From: Siderastrea siderea
Lineage: Eukaryota; Cnidaria; Anthozoa; Scleractinia; Rhizangiidae
DNA length: 64,000 bases
Direction of reading: 5' to 3'
NCBI GenBank assembly: GCA_964030785.1
Contig: OZ034968.1
Location: 54,595,730-54,659,729, forward strand
Shown here: piece by piece, positions 1 to 9,175 of the stretch
Layout of the letters: every line of letters starts with the position of its first letter
How positions within the stretch are numbered: position 1 is the first letter of the stretch
Notes under the pieces: generated by a model
The model's input: only the letters and a program-made list of their open reading frames with translations
Databases searched by the model: none
What the model was told of the DNA's origin: nothing
Translations under genes and position numbers: made by a program

Positions 1-82
1 AAGTGTGACATTTATTTCATGTAGTTCTGTTTCCATTTATTTTATTTCAACGAAATAAAATAAATTCACGAATTTTTTCGAA

Positions 83-1372
83 TCAAACAATCATGAGTTC
101 ATTTCCAACCTTGTTGACAATGATCTCATTTTTGTAAAATACAATGGCATGAGCTCTCACATCGGCTGCCGGCGCCACATTCAATCTGTAGTTCAAAATC
201 AGTTGTTTTGGATCCCTTGTGACAGACTCTTTTTGATAAGTGAGATCGAAATAAACAAGACCGTAAATTGATGTGAAATTGTGAATGTTTAACTGCGTTC
301 CTGTTTTCACATCATTCTTTCTGAAAGCATAAGACATTAAATCGTTGAAGATTCTTGATTTCGAATCTGCATCATACTCCAATTCAGGATAAAAAGTACT
401 GTTTCCATACTCCAAACGACACGATGCAAGAGAGCTATTGGTATCGGCTGCATTCAGCTTGAAAGTATCAAAAATGAAGGGTGTCCTTTCGGATTCCTCA
501 TTGTTAGGACCATTGGTTCTCTGCAGATAAATGAATACATGTTCAACATTGTCGATGGCCGGACTAATTTGAAACATGTTTTGGACAGCTCTTGTATTCG
601 CACTCTGAATATACATGTCTTTCATATACATCCATTTGGTCGGTTTGAGAAAATCTTCCACAAATTCGCTGTAAACACTATCTTTCGGGACTATTTTTGG
701 AAGCCAAAGATAAAATCTTGTGACTACAACTCTTCCATCATCTGCACCGGCCGCTTTGTGAATCAATTCATCATCATCATTCAAGTCCAGTTCGAAAGTG
801 AGCTGCATTGGAGGTAGCATTTTGTCTTCCAATTCCTCAAAGAAACTATATCTATTCAATGGAATGATCTCATTCACGCTTCTCGGTCCTCCACCACCAT
901 TGTTCTGTTTTGCCTGAGTTAAAAGTCGCCTTTGTTCAAAACCAGAATTCGTATTTGCCGTTGAATTTTCCGTGTCAAGATACCAAAAACTATTTTTTGC
1001 CACCGATCTGCTATAATCATCGCCGTATTCCAACAAATTTTTGACATTCACAACTCTGTGAATATTGTCACTATCATAAACTATTTTACCGGCAGATTTA
1101 ATGACCATATGCCTGATGAGAGAATGTGACCCATTGATCATTGAAATTCGATCGGCCGCCGCAAAACCCGATCCGTCAGCTTTCTTTTGAAGTTCTTTTG
1201 TCACCTCAAAATACCCGTTGAAATAATCGAAAAGGGTGGATCTGTCCGTTATTGTGAATTTATATCCTGTTTTCTTCTGAGAATTATCGTTTCCGGGTTG
1301 TTCGATGATATTGTCAAGAGAGAATCTAACCAGTTCATATCTTTGTACTTTATCACTTATTCTGAAAGTCAT
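83..1372 (-). CDS. Polinton major capsid protein (double jelly-roll), element A
   Basis: A 429-residue protein with the features of the Polinton major capsid family that databases often label F54H12.2-like. It shows an N-terminal strand-rich region, the phrase HSLIRHMVIKSAGKIVYDS (about 83-101), a segment LNRYSFFEELEDKMLPPMQL, and a C-terminal LTYQKESVTRDPKQLILNYR-like core. The family forms the hexameric capsomers of the virion by a double jelly-roll fold. It sits last in a minus-strand series with the 145-residue protein ending one base upstream. The frame is uninterrupted. The ATG at 1370-1372 gives the usual length of 400-470 residues. Compared with the element B capsid at 28.7-30.1 kb it is clearly divergent. 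Confidence 0.8.
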   Translation of the reverse strand: MTFRISDKVQRYELVRFSLDNIIEQPGNDNSQKKTGYKFTITDRSTLFDYFNGYFEVTKELQKKADGSGFAAADRISMINGSHSLIRHMVIKSAGKIVYDSDNIHRVVNVKNLLEYGDDYSRSVAKNSFWYLDTENSTANTNSGFEQRRLLTQAKQNNGGGGPRSVNEIIPLNRYSFFEELEDKMLPPMQLTFELDLNDDDELIHKAAGADDGRVVVTRFYLWLPKIVPKDSVYSEFVEDFLKPTKWMYMKDMYIQSANTRAVQNMFQISPAIDNVEHVFIYLQRTNGPNNEESERTPFIFDTFKLNAADTNSSLASCRLEYGNSTFYPELEYDADSKSRIFNDLMSYAFRKNDVKTGTQLNIHNFTSIYGLVYFDLTYQKESVTRDPKQLILNYRLNVAPAADVRAHAIVFYKNEIIVNKVGNELMIV

Positions 1373-1810
1373 TTATATCAATGAAACTTTTTTTGTTTTT
1401 TTTTTGTTTATTTTTTTTTTATACCCCTCTCCAGAAATCATTCTATTCAACAATACGTTGTAATCTTCTTGTTTTGGAATTTGTTTTCCGGAAACCAATC
1501 CGTCCAAAATTTCATCAAAATCTTTCCCTTTTTGTTTCTTTGTTGATTTGGGATTTTTTTTCTGAAGGTCTTTTATGAAAAGATGGCCAGATTTTTCAGC
1601 AATTTTTTCAACAACTTTTTTACCAAGTTTGTCACCGGCACTTTCTATTCCTGATTTCAAAGCTTTTTTAGCGATGGGTTTTAAAAGTTTATTCGCAATC
1701 ATTTTAACAGGTTTGAAAATATTGTCCACAATCAAACCTGATCCTATGTGTTTGTAAACAAATTTGCCAAGACTTGGATGATAAATTCTTTTGTAATCAT
1801 TCACGATCAT
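1373..1810 (-). CDS. Small basic amphipathic virion protein candidate (element A)
   Basis: A 145-residue Lys-rich protein. An N-terminal HIGSGLIVDNIF segment contains an I-G-S-G pattern that fits the adenain consensus (M/I/L)xGx-G. After it comes a long Lys/Ala/Ile amphipathic stretch (about 35-85) and a Lys-rich tail with a second SGEG site. Small proteins of this kind next to Polinton capsid genes have been compared with adenovirus pVI/pX (membrane-active or DNA-condensing). That role is inferred from position and composition. The start overlaps the end of the penton gene by 14 bases, and the stop is directly followed by the capsid gene. Confidence 0.55.
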   Translation of the reverse strand: MIVNDYKRIYHPSLGKFVYKHIGSGLIVDNIFKPVKMIANKLLKPIAKKALKSGIESAGDKLGKKVVEKIAEKSGHLFIKDLQKKNPKSTKKQKGKDFDEILDGLVSGKQIPKQEDYNVLLNRMISGEGYKKKINKKKTKKVSLI

Positions 1811-2582
1811 TTTTATAATTAACCGTTATTTTTTTTTCTCTCAAAATCAGAGAAAATGATGTATCAGCGTCGTTTAAATCAATAATTCGTCGTTTTCCAT
1901 CGGTAATGTAAATCCGCAGGGTGTGTATCATGTACTTATTAACTGGGTAATATCGAACTCTCAATGGCTCCTTGGTGAAAGCATAAGATGGTTGTAAATC
2001 ATTTGTTCCAAATGTGTAAATAATATCCGTTTCATGTTCATCAACAAGACTTTCCGAAATGAGATCACAATGTATGTTCAAAATCTCTGTATCTTGACTG
2101 AGATTTGGTGTGTAGTCGCCATTACTTGAACTGGTTAAAATTCGTTTGTTGAAGCCAATCAGATCGCTAAAATTTGATGTTGTTAGGTCCAGTCGGTAGT
2201 TTGTTGCAAGATTTACTGTTGTTTTGAAAGTCGTGTTGTTGAATTGCAATGTAATTGGATACGTGGTCGAGCTTGAAGTTGTTATTTTTGTCTGTTGCTT
2301 GATAAAATTATTGAAATCAATATAGTTCCATGTACCCGGTGGGAAGATTATATCTTTCCAAGTTTTTCCACCATCTGAAGAGTATTTTATTTTTTGGTTG
2401 TTCAACTTTGATGTGATATTGAACCATGTGAAAGACATGGATATAATTTGATCTAAACCGAGTTCATATTGTTTGTTTGGATCAAGTATTATTGGTTGAT
2501 TATATCTGATTGTGAAATCACTCGGTTTATTTTTTGTTTGTTTCTTCACGTTATGAGAAGATAAAACTAATGTAGTCTTCAT
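1797..2582 (-). CDS. Penton-like minor capsid protein (element A)
   Basis: A 261-residue protein beginning MKTTLVLSSHNV, followed by SDFTIRYNQPIILDPNKQYELGLDQI-type sequence. This pattern (FTIRxNxPI.LDPNKxYELxL) is typical of the Polinton minor capsid protein, a single jelly-roll penton that fills the fivefold vertices. The remainder is rich in short beta strands with many Asn and Thr. It lies between the 328-residue PPxY protein (5-base gap) and the 145-residue protein (14-base overlap). The frame is intact, and the ATG at 2580-2582 precedes the conserved N-terminal block by about 20 residues. Family assignment is by motif recall, with no structural check. Confidence 0.7.
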   Translation of the reverse strand: MKTTLVLSSHNVKKQTKNKPSDFTIRYNQPIILDPNKQYELGLDQIISMSFTWFNITSKLNNQKIKYSSDGGKTWKDIIFPPGTWNYIDFNNFIKQQTKITTSSSTTYPITLQFNNTTFKTTVNLATNYRLDLTTSNFSDLIGFNKRILTSSSNGDYTPNLSQDTEILNIHCDLISESLVDEHETDIIYTFGTNDLQPSYAFTKEPLRVRYYPVNKYMIHTLRIYITDGKRRIIDLNDADTSFSLILREKKITVNYKNDRE

Positions 2583-2587
2583 TTATT

Positions 2588-3574
2588 TTACATGAAAAAG
2601 TTTTTATAAATTTTGTTGTATTTATCTTTGCTAATTATGTAATTTCTTAACAAAATATCGAGAATGGCAACACCTGTGTTTCTGAGTTCAATGCTATTGT
2701 TTCCAGCATCAATCGATCCAACTATCAATCCCAATTTTTTGATGGCTTCTTCGGGATTGATGAAAACTGCGACGGCTTTTCCACCTCGTTTTGTTTTCTT
2801 TCCTTTAAGACCGGAACCTTTGAAACTCTTCAACTTATTTTTGTTGAAATTGATATAATCGTTGAGAACTTTTCGAGCGTCGTCGATAACCTTTCTTCTG
2901 AACTGTGCTTCAGATTGGCTTATCAAACCTTTATTCAACTGCTTGGTAATGTGTGTTTTGTAACCTGGAAGTTGTTGTCTTTTCTTAGCTGCATTTTCTA
3001 TTTTCTTTGACAAGAAAGAATGTCTTGTTTTTTCTGTCATATCTTCTCTTTCGAGTTGTGCTTCAATGTCATCATAATTTGCCAATCCGAGTTCATCTAA
3101 AGTCTCATTTATTCTATCTTCTTCAAAAATCTCATAATCTGGAACTTCATCTTCTTCATATTCTGGGGGGTCTTCAAGTTGTTGCATATACTCAGGATTG
3201 ACGTATATTTTCTTTTTTCCTGTTTCCAAATCTTTTAGAACATCATCATATGAGGGTGGTTTTGTAACAAGCTGTTTAGTATTTTCTGGTTCATGAAACA
3301 AATCTTCAAGATTGTAATCTGGTATTCCTTCATCATCTATATTGATACCATAATCTGGAACCTCTACTTTTTTCCTTTGAAACCGTCTTTTAAAAGGTTG
3401 AGGTTGCGTCAACTCCTTCAAACTGGATGTTATTGGTTTGAAAAGCTTCTCTGCTTCAACATTACTCATTGTATCGGTTATTTTCTTTTGTTTTAGCGTT
3501 TCCCTGATAGTATTAACATCTTGACCTATTTTCGATCTTTTTTCAGCCATTTCTTTCCACTTGAGGAGACTCAT
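2588..3574 (-). CDS. PPxY/PDY-repeat virion-associated protein (element A)
   Basis: A 328-residue, strongly charged protein of a type commonly found in cnidarian Polintons. Its acidic middle carries repeated PDY units (VPDYGI, IPDYNLEDLF, VPDYEIFEED) and two PPxY motifs, KPPSYDD and DPPEYEED. PPxY motifs recruit NEDD4-family ubiquitin ligases in many viruses, and adenovirus pVI has a PPSY. Near residues 250-268 there are GSGLKG and KRGG sites that fit adenain cleavage. The last 60 residues (GLIVGSIDAGNNSIELRNTG onward) look folded and are the most conserved-looking part. It is the first gene of the minus-strand block, next to the divergent promoter. Function in the virion is inferred. Confidence 0.6.
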   Translation of the reverse strand: MSLLKWKEMAEKRSKIGQDVNTIRETLKQKKITDTMSNVEAEKLFKPITSSLKELTQPQPFKRRFQRKKVEVPDYGINIDDEGIPDYNLEDLFHEPENTKQLVTKPPSYDDVLKDLETGKKKIYVNPEYMQQLEDPPEYEEDEVPDYEIFEEDRINETLDELGLANYDDIEAQLEREDMTEKTRHSFLSKKIENAAKKRQQLPGYKTHITKQLNKGLISQSEAQFRRKVIDDARKVLNDYINFNKNKLKSFKGSGLKGKKTKRGGKAVAVFINPEEAIKKLGLIVGSIDAGNNSIELRNTGVAILDILLRNYIISKDKYNKIYKNFFM

Positions 3575-3710
3575 TTTATTTCATTGAAACAAAAAAATAA
3601 TATTTTTTGTTTCAATTGAATATAAAAAAGCTCGCATAGCGTGTCGCATAGCGTGTCGCATAGCGTGTCGCATAAAATTATTTAGAAAAATTCTGTTGTG
3701 AATTAATAAA
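3575..3710. promoter_or_regulatory. Divergent promoter region with 12-bp direct repeats
   Basis: The only gap between the minus-strand capsid block and the plus-strand ATPase/fiber block. It holds a TATA-like ATATAAAAAA near 3619-3628 and about three and a half copies of a 12-bp unit, CGCATAGCGTGT, at 3634-3674. The position and the repeated unit suggest a bidirectional promoter with factor-binding repeats. No binding protein can be named. Confidence 0.45.
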
Positions 3711-4355
3711 ATGGAAATACCAAACTATGATGTGAAAGGTGATAAAGACAGTAATTTCACCCAATTATATCCTTTTATGCCAGATAGATGCTTCAGAATG
3801 TTAATCTGCGCTCCTAGTGGAAGTGGTAAAACCAATCTTTTACTTCACATGATAAACAAACCCCTATTATTTTTTGATAAGATTCATCTATATGCTAAAA
3901 ACTTGCAGCAAAACAAGTATCAATATTTGTTGAAAAAATTTGAACCTCTTTCGAAAAAATATGGTTATAATATCATTGAAGCTAGCAACGGTGAGATAAT
4001 TCCTTTACCTAACATGGATGATGGAAACCAAAAGTTAATCATTTTCGATGATTACTTGAACACTGGAGTGAAAAATGATCGAGAAATACGAAACTATTTC
4101 ACGAACTCTCGAAATAAAAATTGCAGCTGTATCTATCTGTCTCAGTCTTTTTACAATACAGACAAAACCATCAGATTAAACTGTTCCCATCACTGCATTT
4201 TCGATTTTCCAAGCAAGAATGAACAGAGTAGGATATGTCAAGAATTGAACGTTAAGAAAGACGACTACCTCTCAGCAACAAAAGAACCGTACACTTTTCT
4301 ATATGTTGATAAGCCGCGAAAATTCAACGCAAAAAATTTCACTAAAATAATCTGA
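3711..4355 (+). CDS. A32/FtsK-HerA-type genome packaging ATPase (element A)
   Basis: A 214-residue P-loop ATPase. Walker A is APSGSGKT at residues 34-41. Walker B is KLIIFDDYL with D113/D114. A polar sensor Gln is in YLSQSF (Q145), followed by a conserved-looking IRLN segment. This order and the short length match the Polinton/adintovirus/poxvirus A32-like packaging ATPase, which pumps DNA into the preformed capsid. It is the first gene rightward from the divergent promoter and is followed after 12 bases by the fiber gene. The equivalent in element B (30,756-31,409) has the same motif order but little other identity, which shows the two elements are distant. Confidence 0.88.
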   Translation: MEIPNYDVKGDKDSNFTQLYPFMPDRCFRMLICAPSGSGKTNLLLHMINKPLLFFDKIHLYAKNLQQNKYQYLLKKFEPLSKKYGYNIIEASNGEIIPLPNMDDGNQKLIIFDDYLNTGVKNDREIRNYFTNSRNKNCSCIYLSQSFYNTDKTIRLNCSHHCIFDFPSKNEQSRICQELNVKKDDYLSATKEPYTFLYVDKPRKFNAKNFTKII

Positions 4356-4367
4356 AGATATAATAAA

Positions 4368-6065
4368 ATGGGTTTCTACAATGGAGTATTGAATTTTGAT
4401 CATTTTATGAATTCGAGAGGTACCAGAGGTTTACCTGGTATTGGATTTAAATTAGATGCTAATAATGATTATGATATGCAGAATAAAAAATTAGTGAATG
4501 TAAAACAAGGAACTAATAATAATGATGTAGTCACAAAAAGCCAGTTAGATAGTGAAATAGCTAAGATTCCAAGTGCGGATACAACTCAGTTTGTAAAAAA
4601 GACAGGAGCAACTATGAACGGAGACCTAATTTTACAACCACAGCCGTACCCAATTCATGGAAACACAAATAAAGCCATCTCTTATAACACAGCTCGGAAT
4701 ATATTCTTGAGTAAAAAAGAAGGCGGGTCTATGCTACAATCTTTAGACATGAACAACCATTTCATAACAAATATCAAAGACCCAGTTAATTCAAACCATG
4801 GAGTAAATAAAAAATATGTCGATAATCAGCTTGTGAAAAAATTAGATAAGGACACTACTATCGATATGAAAGATAATGCGATCACCAATGTCAAATTTCC
4901 AGTAAACCAAAAAGACGTTGCTACTGTGGAATATATCACTCAGAGAATCACTAACTCGCAGAAAAATTATCTCAAACTTGATGGCACAACAAGTATGTCG
5001 GGAGACTTGAATTTAAATAACAATAAAATTATTAACTTACAAACCGATTCAAAAAATTCAAAATCCGCAGTTAATGTTGAGTTAATGGAAAATGAAATAA
5101 CAGATTTGAGAAATCTTGTCACTCAAAAAATTCATGAATCTCAGATTATTAATTCAGGACAAAAAAAAGACGCCTTCAGATACTTGATGGAAAACGACGA
5201 CGAATCTTCAAGTGAATCAAATATTCAGGTTTTGGGTATTGTTGATTTTTCCAATTCTCCACATCAAATTAATAAAAAAGCTTACCAACTTAAACTCTTG
5301 TTTCAAAAAAGCTCACCAAACCAGTACCAATCACGCCTTGGTTTTAACCTTTTTAAACTTCCAGTCGGTTACTATACTTTGGTAGTTGAATGGTTTCCGC
5401 CGGAAATGAGTGAGTTGAGTGTGGCAGTGCAAGGCACTACGATTTCAATTTCTAATTATGCAACAAAAACATTCGAAAACTATACCAAAACAGTTATCAA
5501 TTTTCACCGATGGGGTAGCTCACCTCCACAATTTATTTATCTCGATCTACACGGTACAGTTACTTTTCCATCACTTTTAACAATTGGACATCTTATTGTT
5601 TATGGTGTAAAAGAAACAATTTCAAACGTTGACCCAAGTGTCTATGACACCGCTTTTGTAATTGAAAACGGAAAAATGGTGATGGAAACAGATTTATCTT
5701 TAAACGGGCATAATTTGAGTGGTTCTGTTCATTACATAAATGGGTATTTAAATACTAAAAACGGTTACGCATTTTTATTAAACGGTTTCGATAAATTACT
5801 CTTTTTAAACGATGTTCAAATAATGAATATAACAGTTTTCTATCTCAAACACAAAAATAAATATCCACTTGTTAAATTAAAAATTAGAAAACACACTCAA
5901 AATTTTAATGATTCAATACATTTATTTAATTCAAATAATGCAACTCGAACACAAAAAATAAATATCAATTTAAACCTGTCGTTTAGTTATTTAATTGTGG
6001 AATTGAATACCCTTTTTCCACCAGGAGAAGAATTCTTACTATTAATGGAATATAGAGCGTTATAA
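4368..6065 (+). CDS. Fiber-like attachment protein with collagen-like start and repeat shaft
   Basis: A 565-residue protein. Residues about 17-27 read SRGTRGLPGIGF, a short collagen-like Gly-x-y run. From about 35 to 250 there are repeated units of the form M(D)MNNNxITNIKxP...DVVxKxYVDxxL, seen at least five times. Such units are found in phage tail fibers and in Polinton fiber proteins of cnidarians, where they make a trimeric shaft. The last 300 residues are beta-rich without repeats and probably form the head (knob) domain that binds the host cell. The gene follows the ATPase by 12 bases, and its stop is followed by AT-rich repeats. Role as an attachment fiber is inferred from architecture. 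Confidence 0.7.
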   Translation: MGFYNGVLNFDHFMNSRGTRGLPGIGFKLDANNDYDMQNKKLVNVKQGTNNNDVVTKSQLDSEIAKIPSADTTQFVKKTGATMNGDLILQPQPYPIHGNTNKAISYNTARNIFLSKKEGGSMLQSLDMNNHFITNIKDPVNSNHGVNKKYVDNQLVKKLDKDTTIDMKDNAITNVKFPVNQKDVATVEYITQRITNSQKNYLKLDGTTSMSGDLNLNNNKIINLQTDSKNSKSAVNVELMENEITDLRNLVTQKIHESQIINSGQKKDAFRYLMENDDESSSESNIQVLGIVDFSNSPHQINKKAYQLKLLFQKSSPNQYQSRLGFNLFKLPVGYYTLVVEWFPPEMSELSVAVQGTTISISNYATKTFENYTKTVINFHRWGSSPPQFIYLDLHGTVTFPSLLTIGHLIVYGVKETISNVDPSVYDTAFVIENGKMVMETDLSLNGHNLSGSVHYINGYLNTKNGYAFLLNGFDKLLFLNDVQIMNITVFYLKHKNKYPLVKLKIRKHTQNFNDSIHLFNSNNATRTQKININLNLSFSYLIVELNTLFPPGEEFLLLMEYRAL

Positions 6066-6124
6066 ACATTTTTCAGTTATTATATAGCACAAGTCTACTT
6101 TTCTAAGAAATAACAAACTTTCAC

Positions 6125-6178
6125 TAATAAACTTTACTAATAAACTTTACTAATAAACTTTACTAATAAACTTTACTT
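6125..6178. repeat. Short AT-rich tandem repeat after the fiber gene
   Basis: About four copies of a 13-bp unit AATAAACTTTACT. It lies between the fiber stop and the polymerase remnant of element A. Confidence 0.8.
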
Positions 6179-6214
6179 CAAATACAAGTTCATCTGATAT
6201 TACATAACAATCTG

Positions 6215-6484
6215 ATGACTCATTTTCCTCGGGAAAGTCCCTGTGGTTTTCAAGACAAAAAACTGTCTAACGCGTTAGAAAAACAATTGAAAAACTTAAT
6301 GACTCATTTTCCTCGGGAAAGTCCCTGTGGACTAATTAAAAGTGAAAAACATCAAATTGGTAGCTATGTGGTGAATAAAATATCACTCAGCTGCTTCGAC
6401 GACAAAAGATATATTCATAAAAATGGTGTGACAAGTTATGCTTACAGCCATAATAGACTTCGTAAAATTTTAGCCAAAAATTGA
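6215..6484 (+). pseudogene. Remnant of protein-primed DNA polymerase B C-terminus with 32-bp direct repeats
   Basis: The last 45 or so codons (about 6340-6480) contain NKISLSCFDDKRYIHKNG followed by a TSYAYSH motif. This resembles the very C-terminus of Polinton polymerases. In element B the polymerase ends with an equivalent YEKR...T.PYGY block at the same place, beside the right terminal repeat. Upstream of it a 32-bp sequence is repeated exactly at 6215-6246 and 6299-6330, so the open frame begins with two copies of the same peptide start (MTHFPRESPCG). The rest of the polymerase (about 1,200 residues with exonuclease and palm motifs) is absent. The simplest reading is an internal deletion that left the 3' tail. 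A small independent gene cannot be excluded. Confidence 0.45.
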
Positions 6485-6603
6485 GTGAGAATTTGGCTAG
6501 GTGCGCTCGCGTGCTTTTATCAGTCAAGTGTGTGTGAAGTTTCTTGGAGATTTCATATAAAATTTTATATGAAATTGTGGGTATATTTCGCCAACTGCAT
6601 TCG

Positions 6604-6740
6604 TATACTTTGACTGGAAATATTTCTCTTTAATTTGACTGAAGATTTGACTAGGTGTGCTTGTATACTTTGACTGAAAATATTTCTCTTTAATTTGACT
6701 GAAGATTTGACTAGGTGTGCTTGTATACTTTGACCGAAGA
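6604..6740. repeat. 60-bp tandem repeats near the presumed right end of element A
   Basis: Two full copies and part of a third of a 60-bp unit that starts TATACTTTGACTG (starts at 6604, 6664, 6724). Just upstream a perfect AT palindrome, TTTCATATAAAATTTTATAT and its mirror, lies at about 6550-6573. Tandem repeats of similar size sit in the terminal inverted repeats of element B, so this is probably terminal Polinton DNA. Confidence 0.7.
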
Positions 6741-6778
6741 TTTGACAGTGTTCCGGAATTCCCATTTCATAAACTACT

Positions 6779-7698
6779 GTCACGCAACACTCCCCCCACA
6801 AACGGCTGCTGAAAACTGAACCGCATTCCTTTCCCTTTGTGTTTGCGGTAAATCGAAACAGCCAATCACGTCTCGGCAAGTTGACAATGACGTTAATTTT
6901 CAGGCGAAAAAAGCGGCTAGGGGTTTTCCGGTGATGTGCCAGACATCTTAGCTAATGATTCCGTTTCGGGTGGCTGAAACACCGGAGAAATTTCTAGAAA
7001 GCGGTTCAAAGTGTTATACGTGTTCTTCACTTTGTACGGTGAATGAAAAAATCTTTATTTTCGGAAAAATACTGCAAATTTTGCAGAAATTATCCAGTCC
7101 GCTTCAAATATCAATATTAACTGCTCCGATAACTCTGATTTGTTTATTTGCAAGCGTGTTTGCTATATTATAAGCAGGGCTGGTGATAATTTACGAGAAG
7201 TCAAACAGGAAATCGAGGAGGCCTTCAAAGCCAGAGAGAAACCGAGAGCTAAACGGCTGCTGCGATCTGAAGATGGAAAGCCCGACGAAGCACTGCTTCT
7301 CGTCAGTCCTGGAAACCCTTGAGCGAAAGGTTTGAAATCGCTGCGATTCGGAACAGAAGTTAGCACCTCTACCACTTGTACTTCTTCTGATTCTAACAGT
7401 CAGCCCTTGTCTGATATTGCGAGGCCTCTTGTGTACTTTCCTGGTCTGTTATCGCCAATTGGAAATCATCCGTATCGTCTCGTGTTGAATGCCTTCCCAA
7501 ATCAACATCTTGATTTGCGTTTGTCACGTACACGTGAGTCACCGATAAAACACAAGCTGTGATTGGACGAGTCTCCCAACAGAACATTTGGCGCGCGATG
7601 GTTCTGAATTCTAGAACCAGAGCTGTGATTGGCTAAAGGTCGGGAAAGGAATGTCGTTCGGTTTTCAGCAGCCGTTTGTGGGGGGAGCGTTGCGTGAC
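6779..7698. repeat. Foldback repeat with GTCACGCAACxCTCCCCCC ends
   Basis: The left end (6779-6838) and the right end (about 7635-7698) are inverted copies with a few mismatches: GTCACGCAACACTCCCCCCA against the reverse complement of TGGGGGGAGCGTTGCGTGAC. The middle is not repeated and holds only short open frames without recognisable domains. A related palindrome is seen at 49,851-49,946, so this is a dispersed family. No transposase is visible. Confidence 0.6.
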
Positions 7699-7699
7699 G

Positions 7700-8030
7700 C
7701 CACTAAAAACGGCTGCGTGGGAGACTACCCGTCAGTGAACAACTCACGTTTTTTCACTGTCTCAATACTGTCCCCAGTACCACGACAACGTTTTTGTGTT
7801 TATCTATGCGACCATGCATGAAGGTCAAAATTTTGATATCAATCTATGAATAATCTAACATCTTGAAATCGTTGTTTGTAGTCCGATAGATGGTATCTTG
7901 CTGAGAGGTTTAGGCCATTCATATAAAAAGCGTCTAACAAACTACACTCCTTACGCGTTCAACAGAAAAATATATAGCTGGTGTTCAACAGAAAAATATA
8001 TCGAGGGCATATCTATAAGTACTGTCGCAC
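7700..8030. other. Non-coding stretch
   Basis: I see no gene here. There is a short direct repeat around CAACAGAAAAATATAT (about 7960-8000), and the rest is unremarkable AT-rich DNA. Confidence 0.5.
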
Positions 8031-8280
8031 CTGGCTGTTTTAGAATATGCGGTACCTGTATGGCAAGCAATTCCTGACTTTTTGTCCAGTAAGATTGAAT
8101 TAGTACAAGGAAGGGTGCTATCCATCAGCAGGTAGTCATAGCACTAAAGGCGGCTCAAATACCAGCATTAGAGAACAGGTGTATAGACCTCTGCAATGAA
8201 TATATGGGAAAAAAAGGAAAAGTGTAGACACCCCTTCATTTTATCCTTCTATAAGGTCGGTGACCAATGAATACATAAAG
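8031..8280 (+). pseudogene. LINE reverse transcriptase C-terminal remnant
   Basis: The frame from 8031 reads LAVLEYAVPVWQAIPDFLSS and then KIELVQGRVLSI. This matches the conserved (V)LEYAxPVWxxxLPxxLSxxIExVQ(K)RxLxII block at the end of CR1/L2/jockey-like reverse transcriptases. A stop follows, then ALKAAQIPALENRCIDLCNEY, which fits the next segment of the same family. Stops and frame changes show it is dead. Confidence 0.6.
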
Positions 8281-9175
8281 CTGAAGAGTCGGCGCAATGA
8301 GGACTGATGTGGCAATTTCTTAAACAACATAAACGGTAGAGCTCAGTGAACTGAGGAGTTTTTTCCTTTAAGCATCATTAGCAACTTCATATAATTACTG
8401 CCAATAATTAGTATTTTGTGATTAGTGACATTGTATTCTAAGTTATTAGTGTCAGTACTTTAGTGTAGCATAATGAAGATTTAAGTGTAAATCTATACAC
8501 GTGAAGGGATGTGATCTGTAAGTCCCATTTAAATAACTCAGTTACCCTCGTTGTTAGTTGGATAACGATACTTAGTTTACTATCTGCGTCGGCATAAAAC
8601 GATTTTTTTTTTCATTTAGATAGAAGATGCAGGTCACTTTGGATGGTTTGTACCTTAGCTTTTTACGTAGTTCCACCAGCTGGAAGTGGAATAAAGGGCA
8701 ATATAATATTAACTGAACAGTGAATATAAGGGTCTAAGACTTTAAGAATAATATTAAATACTGCGGGTTTGCCAAAGAATAATTACGAGTAACAATTGTA
8801 GACTGTTGGTTAATGGGGACCTTGCATACTTAGAAGTCACAGGAACACATATAGCTAAGTCGGCAATGCCACAAATGACAAGGCTGAGTAGAATTACAGT
8901 GTATTGATCCACAGGATAATGTGCCATTTTCTTGAAGACGATCGTGAAAGAAAGAAAAACACAAGGCCTCATATAGAGGGAACCAATCAGATGGCCGAAA
9001 ATTGCAACATTCTCTGCCCCGAAAGGGAAAGGGCTACTCATTTAATTTCGTACGGGGAGTCACCGCGGTGAGGTTTAAATCCTTTCCCTTTAATACGAAT
9101 AGTCTTTATCAAAACGGTACCCTTCCATATATCTAGAACAAAAATTTCGATTTTTTTAATGTCTTAATGAAAGCC
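8281..9175. other. Intergenic DNA, nothing supported
   Basis: Only short open frames without domains. The longest (8754-9041, minus) has hydrophobic stretches but no start context or homology that I recognise. Confidence 0.4.

Larger units (their letters stand above)
1..6778. mobile_element. Polinton/Maverick element A (partial, right-hand part)
   Basis: Six adjacent virus-like morphogenesis genes (capsid, small basic protein, penton-like, PPxY protein on the minus strand; packaging ATPase and fiber on the plus strand) identify a Polinton. The element runs off the left edge, so integrase and protease may lie outside. It is visibly AT-rich, unlike the GC-richer element B at 19.7-42.2 kb, and its proteins are divergent from those of B, so it is a different lineage and not a duplicate. 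The right boundary is not certain. A plausible end is the ACTACT at 6773-6778, since element B ends in the same letters, but no target duplication could be shown because the left end is missing. Confidence 0.8.

Noticed and set aside
8754..9041. 95-residue minus-strand frame with hydrophobic parts
   Set aside because: No recognisable family, and the region otherwise looks like non-coding repeat DNA.
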